NCBI GenBank assembly: GCA_913056385.1
Contig: CAJXND010000012.1
Coordinates: 1-47,678 of the forward strand
From: an uncultured Ectothiorhodospiraceae bacterium
GTDB taxonomy: Bacteria; Pseudomonadota; Gammaproteobacteria; Nitrococcales; Nitrococcaceae
DNA: 47,678 nt
Direction: 5' to 3'
Shown: positions 43,444-47,678 of the stretch, piece after piece
How positions within the stretch are numbered: the stretch's first letter is position 1
Layout of the letters: each line of letters starts with the position of its first letter
Translations under genes and position numbers: made by a program
The notes under the pieces: generated by a model
The model's database searches: none
What the model saw: only the letters and a program-made list of their open reading frames with translations
Told to the model about the DNA's origin: nothing

Positions 43444-44505
43444 TCAGTAATTCCCGCGTACGCCGTCTTCCGCCGCACTGGTGGGCACCAGCGCCCGGAC
43501 CAGGGTTTTCATGTCGAGCACGCCGATCTGCTCGCCGTCACTGACCACCCGATAGGTCAGGTTGGTATCCCCCTCGGACTCGGCGATAACCGCCTCCAGG
43601 TTCGTGTCTCCGTCGACATCGCCCGCGATCGTCCGGTCCAGCGCCTCGGTGGTGTGTTCCATGACCGAGCGCACCCGGAGCACACGTGCCCGGTTGATGT
43701 CGCTGATGAAGTCCACGATGTACGGATCGTTGGGGTGCAGGAGGATTTCCTGCGGCTCGCCCTGCTGGACGATATAACCGTCCTTGAGAATGACCAGATG
43801 GTCGGCAAGCTTGAGCGCCTCGTCGAGATCGTGGGTAATGAACACGATGGTCTTGTGGAGCTCTTTCTGCAGCTCGAGCAACAGGTCCTGCATATCCGTT
43901 CGGATCAGCGGGTCCAGCGCCGAGAAGGCCTCGTCCATCAGCATGATATCGGAGTTGGACGTCAGCGCCCGGGCAATGCCCACGCGCTGCTGCATGCCGC
44001 CCGAGAGCTGATGGGGGTGCTGGTTGTCGTTACCCTGGAGGCCGACCCGGTCGAGCCACTTGCTCGCCTCCTCGAGGGCCGAGTCCTTGTTCTCGCCCCG
44101 CACGATCAGCGGCATGGCGGCATTCTCCGCGACGGTGCGATGGGGCAGCAGGGCGAACTTCTGGAAAACCATCGACATACGCTGACGACGCATTTTCCGA
44201 AGCGCCTCCGCGTCGTAGCTGATGACGTCGTCGCCGTCCACGAGCACCTTACCGTCGGTGGGCTCGATCAGGCGATTCAGGTGACGGATCAGGGTCGACT
44301 TACCGGAGCCCGACAGGCCCATGATGACGGTGATCCTCCCGTCCACCATGTCGACGTTGATGTCCTGAAGGCCCAGCACATGGCCGTACTGCTCGAGCAG
44401 CTCGGCCTTGCCCACTCCGGCCTTGACCCGCTCCAGCGCCGCGGCCGGGTCATCACCGAAGATCTTGTAGAGATGCTGGATCGAGATCTTGATCTGATCG
44501 CTCAT
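43444..44505 (-). CDS. proV: Glycine betaine/proline-type ABC transporter ATPase
   Basis: 353 aa. ABC ATPase of the ProV/OpuAA type with its N-terminal extension (IQHLYKIFGDDPAAALERV). Walker A is GLSGSGKSTLIRHLNRL, the Q loop MVFQKFALLPHRTVAENAAM, the signature QLSGGMQQRVGIARAL and Walker B IMLMDEAFSALDPLIRTDMQ. A C-terminal domain of about 80 residues probably represents shortened CBS modules, which sense ionic strength in related OpuA. It powers uptake of compatible solutes. The ribosome-binding site is weak. Choline or proline betaine are alternative substrates. Confidence 0.9.
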   Translation of the reverse strand: MSDQIKISIQHLYKIFGDDPAAALERVKAGVGKAELLEQYGHVLGLQDINVDMVDGRITVIMGLSGSGKSTLIRHLNRLIEPTDGKVLVDGDDVISYDAEALRKMRRQRMSMVFQKFALLPHRTVAENAAMPLIVRGENKDSALEEASKWLDRVGLQGNDNQHPHQLSGGMQQRVGIARALTSNSDIMLMDEAFSALDPLIRTDMQDLLLELQKELHKTIVFITHDLDEALKLADHLVILKDGYIVQQGEPQEILLHPNDPYIVDFISDINRARVLRVRSVMEHTTEALDRTIAGDVDGDTNLEAVIAESEGDTNLTYRVVSDGEQIGVLDMKTLVRALVPTSAAEDGVRGNY

Positions 44506-44523
44506 GATTTCGGTTCCGTCCGC

Positions 44524-45543
44524 TTACTGCTGGGCCGTGTTGACCCGGGCGAGGGCCGCCTTGGTCACACGGTCGAGAATGATGGCGAGTAGCACGATGC
44601 CGAGACCGGAGACCAGTCCGACGCCGAGCTCGAGGTTACGGATGCCGCGCAGCACCAGCACGCCCAGGCCAGGGGCAGACACCAGTGAGGCGATGACCAC
44701 CATGGCGAGACTCATCATGATCGTCTGGTTGACGCCGGCCATGATGTTCGGCAGCGCCAGCGGAATCTGCACACCGTAGAGCTTCTGCCGGTCGGTCATA
44801 CCGAAGGCATCCGCTGCCTCGATCACATCCTTGTCCACCAGGCGAATGCCGAGGTCTGTCAGGCGGATCACCGGGACGATGGCGTAGAGGATGATCGCGA
44901 TGCCATAGAGCTTGGGTTCGGTCACCGAGAAGAGGAAGATCAGTGGGATCAAGTAAACGAACGGTGGCAGCGTCTGGAGCATGTCCAGTATGGGTATGAC
45001 GCTCTTCTGTAATCGGTCGCTGCGCGACATCGCGATGCCGATGGGCACGCCCAGAAGGACGCATATCGCCGAGCACACGAAGATGATCGCGAGCGTCTGC
45101 ATCGCATAGTCGTAGTGGTCGATGAAGGCGAGAAACAGGATCATCGTGGCTACCGTCACCACCAGGCGGCTCGACCGCGAGGCGAGGAAGACCACGAGCA
45201 GCAGCGCCGGGATCATGATGAACCACGGCACCGTTTGAAAAAGGTTCAGGGCGCCGCTGAGAAACCAGCTGAGCGGCTGGGTGATCGGATCAAGCACAAA
45301 CTTGAGGCTGTCCTTCACGCCCAGAAAGCCATTCTCCAGACCGGTCGTCAGCTGCCGGGTCTGGGCAATGGCCGGACAGGCATCATGCAGGTTGTCGAGT
45401 GAGGGGAACGGGGTTTCCCAGACTGACGGAGTCTCTCCGCTTCCCTTGGCGATAAGGTCCTGCATGCTCATGGCGCCGCCGCCGCTCTCGCCGCACCAGC
45501 CCCGCAGTCCGAGTCCGTCAAAAATGAAATCGTAGGTCGCCAT
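44524..45543 (-). CDS. proW: Glycine betaine/proline-type ABC transporter permease
   Basis: 339 aa. A long N-terminal part with one or two helices precedes a BPD_transp_1 domain. The core carries VCSAICVLLGVPIGIAMSRS, DMLQTLPPFVYLIPLIFLF, the EAA-like loop DVIEAADAFGMTDRQKLYGV and NQTIMMSLAMVVIASLVSAP. The architecture is that of ProW/OpuAB. The ATG at 45543 has AGGGA upstream. It lies 18 bases before the ATPase gene and 77 bases after the binding protein, the gap holding a terminator-like hairpin. Confidence 0.9.
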   Translation of the reverse strand: MATYDFIFDGLGLRGWCGESGGGAMSMQDLIAKGSGETPSVWETPFPSLDNLHDACPAIAQTRQLTTGLENGFLGVKDSLKFVLDPITQPLSWFLSGALNLFQTVPWFIMIPALLLVVFLASRSSRLVVTVATMILFLAFIDHYDYAMQTLAIIFVCSAICVLLGVPIGIAMSRSDRLQKSVIPILDMLQTLPPFVYLIPLIFLFSVTEPKLYGIAIILYAIVPVIRLTDLGIRLVDKDVIEAADAFGMTDRQKLYGVQIPLALPNIMAGVNQTIMMSLAMVVIASLVSAPGLGVLVLRGIRNLELGVGLVSGLGIVLLAIILDRVTKAALARVNTAQQ

Positions 45544-45571
45544 GCCAGGTCCCTTTGCTCGAATTCGAAAA

Positions 45572-45597
45572 AGCGCCGGAGCAATTGCCCCGGCGCT
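45572..45597 (-). terminator. Leaky terminator-like hairpin after proX
   Basis: On the minus strand AGCGCCGG (45597-45590) pairs with CCGGCGCT (45579-45572), followed by a T run from the complement of A45568-A45572. Lying inside the operon between the binding protein and permease genes, it probably attenuates transcription so that more binding protein is made. Confidence 0.65.
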
Positions 45598-45620
45598 TGA
45601 TGACTCAGGTCAGTCCCGTT

Positions 45621-46583
45621 TTAGAACATGCCCTGGAGGTTGGCCTTTGCATCGTCGCTCAGCCAGCTCATCCACTGATCCTGGTTGTTCTGCAGGTAGT
45701 GGACGACGGCCTCGTCGATGCTGGCCTGGTTATCCGAATGCCAGGCAAGGAGGCTGTTCATCTCGTTGTTGGTGAACGTGATGTTCTCCATCAGCTCGAA
45801 CGCCTCCGGTTCGCGCTCGGCGAGATCGGCGGTCACGACGTTGAAGACGTCAGCGGACGGGAAGCCGGAGACACCCACCTCGGTGCAGTCCGTGTCCTGG
45901 TTGCAGGCGTGGATGTCCTCTTCGTACGGACCAAGGTCGACGCTGACCATGTCATACTTGCCGAGCGGTGCCGTGGGGCCCCAGTAGTAGCCGAAGTAGG
46001 GCTCGCCGTTCTCGTAGGCCGACGCCATGGCGCCTGCCAGCGTCTCACCGGAACCGTGGTTGAAGACCTCGATACCGTTACCCTCGAGATCAAAGGCCTC
46101 GGCCAGCGAGTCGCTCACGATGCGGCAGCCCCAACCGTCCGGGCAGTTATGGAACATGCCACCAACGGCCTCCGGGTTGTTCAGGATGCCCTCGATGGTC
46201 GCTGCCTCCGGGTATTCCTCAACGACATAGTCGGGCACCAGCCAGTGCTCGGTACCACCGTCGCTGAAGGTGTCGGAGGCCTTGATGACCTTGCCTTCCT
46301 CGGCCAGCTCGAAGTAGACCGGCGCCGAGTTGACCCAGAGCTCCGGCACGATGTCGGGCTCGTTGTTCTCGGCGAGCGAGGTGATGGCGGTGGTCGTGGC
46401 CGACGGCACAACGGTGACGTCACAGCCGTAGCCCTGCTCGAGCAGGAAGGCGGTGATGCCGGTGATGATGCCACCGGAGGTCCAGTTCATTTCACCGACG
46501 GACACCTCGCCGCACTCGGCGTTGGCGGCCATTGGCAGCATTGCGCCCGTCAGGGCGAGTGCATACAGGGAACGCTTACTCAT
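45621..46583 (-). CDS. proX: Glycine betaine/proline-type substrate-binding protein
   Basis: 320 aa. The signal peptide ends at AANA-EC, then comes an OpuAC-type fold: GEMNWTSGGIITGITAFLLE, SLAENNEPDIVPELWVNSAP, FGYYWGPTAPLGKYDMVSVD and a C-terminal helix bundle. Several Cys pairs (CGE..YGCD, CPDGWGC, CNQDTDC) suggest disulfides in the periplasm. The protein is acidic, as expected in a halophile. The ATG at 46583 has GGAG seven bases upstream. It is the first gene of the operon, behind a good promoter and a leader of about 190 bases. The ligand could be betaine, choline or a related solute. Confidence 0.88.
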   Translation of the reverse strand: MSKRSLYALALTGAMLPMAANAECGEVSVGEMNWTSGGIITGITAFLLEQGYGCDVTVVPSATTTAITSLAENNEPDIVPELWVNSAPVYFELAEEGKVIKASDTFSDGGTEHWLVPDYVVEEYPEAATIEGILNNPEAVGGMFHNCPDGWGCRIVSDSLAEAFDLEGNGIEVFNHGSGETLAGAMASAYENGEPYFGYYWGPTAPLGKYDMVSVDLGPYEEDIHACNQDTDCTEVGVSGFPSADVFNVVTADLAEREPEAFELMENITFTNNEMNSLLAWHSDNQASIDEAVVHYLQNNQDQWMSWLSDDAKANLQGMF

Positions 46584-46631
46584 GGTTAGCTCCGTTCTCT
46601 TTCGCTTGGTTAGCGGTTAGTGGATGGCGGA

Positions 46632-46702
46632 GTCGCCCATCGATCGGTGTCCCGGGCGCGATTGCCGGGAACCTTTTCGATGTTCTGGGGAATATGGGCG
46701 AC
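46632..46702 (-). other. Structured leader of the proX operon
   Basis: Within the predicted 5' untranslated region, GTCGCCCAT (46632-46640) is a perfect inverted repeat of ATGGGCGAC (46694-46702). Inside it TCCCGG (46650-46655) pairs with CCGGGA (46665-46670). The RNA could fold into a branched or interrupted stem. There is no known riboswitch I can recognise. Confidence 0.45.
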
Positions 46703-46777
46703 CAGACTGTGCCGGACGCCGATGACAGGATGGTGCGGGTTTCCGATGACCCGGTCTCCTTGCCCAAGTATGGCTTA

Positions 46778-46806
46778 ACTATAGATCAACTTTTCTGATA
46801 AGCCAA
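46778..46806 (-). promoter_or_regulatory. Sigma-70 promoter of the proX operon
   Basis: On the minus strand TTGGCT (46806-46801), 17 bases, TATAGT (46783-46778). Transcription would begin near 46771, leaving a leader of about 190 bases before the proX ATG. The DNA between 46771 and 46815 is AT-rich compared with its surroundings. Confidence 0.65.
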
Positions 46807-46820
46807 ACGCCTGACCTGGA

Positions 46821-47306
46821 TCAATGCAACCAGAGCGTGAGCAGACCCGCGAGTGGCGCGAGAATCAGGCTGACCACCCAGCGCCGCCAGACGAAGGGCC
46901 AGCCGAGCGTAGGGAGCTCATAGGAAAGGACCCGATGCAGTGCGAAACACGACCAGCCGGTCAGCAGGGCGATAAGCTGCGGCGTCCCGACTCCGGCCTT
47001 CTCCACCACCAGTATCAGGGGGAAGGTGACGATGGGGCCACCCGGCAGTATGCCACCGAGCACCGAGGCAATCAGGATGCCGACGATCCCCGATGCGTCA
47101 CCCAGCCAGCGGCCGAACAGGGCCTGCGGGATCAGTTCGCCGATGAAACTGGCCGCAATGAGTGCAACGGGCAAACGCATGAGCAGCGGTGCGAGTTGTT
47201 TCCAGGCCTGCTGCATGACCGTGCGGTGGCGGATGGTCACGTCGCGATGGGCGGCCGCCGCAAGGACCACCGTCAGCCCGAGGATGCTGAGGTAGGCAAA
47301 GACCAT
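46821..47306 (-). CDS. Half-size permease, second part of a split pair
   Basis: 161 aa, about four helices. The central motif GGILPGGPIVTFPLILVVEKAG and FALHRVLSYELPTLGW mirror TPGGPFMAFPLVVGL and LGIQRVLMWELPFFGL in the gene just upstream (47307-47678). This internal likeness suggests two homologous halves of one transporter. The GGP motif recalls predicted permeases of the DUF318/ArsP type, but I am not sure of the family. The ATG at 47306 directly follows the upstream stop. Its 3' end lies about 15 bases beyond the proX promoter, on the same strand. Confidence 0.7.
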   Translation of the reverse strand: MVFAYLSILGLTVVLAAAAHRDVTIRHRTVMQQAWKQLAPLLMRLPVALIAASFIGELIPQALFGRWLGDASGIVGILIASVLGGILPGGPIVTFPLILVVEKAGVGTPQLIALLTGWSCFALHRVLSYELPTLGWPFVWRRWVVSLILAPLAGLLTLWLH

Positions 47307-47678
47307 TCAGCGGCGCTCCGGATCACCCAGCCATTGGGTCGCGATGCCCGCGATCAGTGGCAGGGGCAGCGAGACGAGCAGCCTCAGCACCACGAAGTCG
47401 AGGCCGAAGAATGGCAACTCCCACATCAGCACTCGCTGGATGCCGAGCACCGACCAGGCGGTCAGGTAGGTGATGCACACGGGCAGCGAGGCACCCACGG
47501 CCCGGAGTCCGACTACCAGCGGAAAAGCCATGAACGGACCGCCGGGTGTGACAACGCCGGCGGCGGTGGCAATGAAAAGGCCGCGCCAGCCAGCGTCCCG
47601 TCCCAGCCAGTGCTCAACCATTCGCCGGGGTAGCAGTGCCTGCGCATAGGCGGCCATGATCAGGGCGATGATCACCAG
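47307..47678 (-). CDS. Half-size permease, first part of a split pair (partial)
   Basis: At least 123 codons, open to the window edge. A GTG at 47675 could be a start, but no stop precedes it, so the true start may lie outside. Three to four helices with VVTPGGPFMAFPLVVGLRAV and SVLGIQRVLMWELPFF match the following gene in motif order. The substrate is unknown. The stop abuts the ATG of the second half, so the two products are probably made together. Confidence 0.65.
   Translation of the reverse strand: MVIIALIMAAYAQALLPRRMVEHWLGRDAGWRGLFIATAAGVVTPGGPFMAFPLVVGLRAVGASLPVCITYLTAWSVLGIQRVLMWELPFFGLDFVVLRLLVSLPLPLIAGIATQWLGDPERR

Overview
The window is GC-rich chromosomal DNA from a bacterium, most likely a halophilic gammaproteobacterium. 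Supporting signs are a DUF1820 protein, gammaproteobacterial-style tRNAs and a ProVWX-type betaine transporter. An affiliation near Ectothiorhodospiraceae/Spiribacter is a guess. I see no transposase, phage gene or CRISPR array.

Layout. 1-3146: the 3' end of a gene, a DUF411 protein, tRNA-Arg followed by an unusual 156-bp tandem repeat, an EamA exporter and an SbtA-type bicarbonate transporter. 3306-31190: one large polyol island. 31213-34898: a HIT protein, an unknown protein, a 1-Cys peroxiredoxin, DUF1820, tRNA-Ser with a repeat built like the one behind tRNA-Arg, a GNAT acetyltransferase and an FAH-family enzyme. 35182-37359: katG. 37576-43361: a tightly overlapping efflux operon (YrhK protein, DUF1656-like peptide, HlyD, FUSC, outer-membrane factor, CMD/AhpD-like protein). 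43444-46583: a betaine-type ABC transporter. 46821-47678: a split permease cut by the window end.

Polyol island. Five transcription units fit together. (A) Minus strand, 13325 to 4479: ribose-type ABC transporter, SDR dehydrogenase, DhaK, two DhaL and a SorC-regulator/DhaK fusion, with a tagatose-3-epimerase-like enzyme divergent at the far end. (B) Minus strand, 21975 to 13502: DUF2291 lipoprotein, a second ABC transporter, an FGGY kinase, a GlpD-like dehydrogenase and a DeoR repressor. (C) Plus strand, 22145-27138: eryA-eryB-eryC-eryD. (D) Minus strand, 29810-27151: transketolase and transaldolase. (E) Plus strand, 29938-31190: eryH and eryI. By homology C and E convert erythritol to D-erythrose-4-phosphate (the pathway worked out in Brucella), and D feeds that into the pentose phosphate pathway. 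A looks like a route through free ketotetroses (threitol/erythrulose) or dihydroxyacetone, with two complete ATP-type DhaK/DhaL kinases.

The observations most worth following are the repeats built from tRNA 3' ends behind both tRNA genes, the SorC-DhaK fusion, and the combination of kinase-first and dehydrogenase-first polyol routes in one island. Substrates, operators and promoters are inferred from sequence only.
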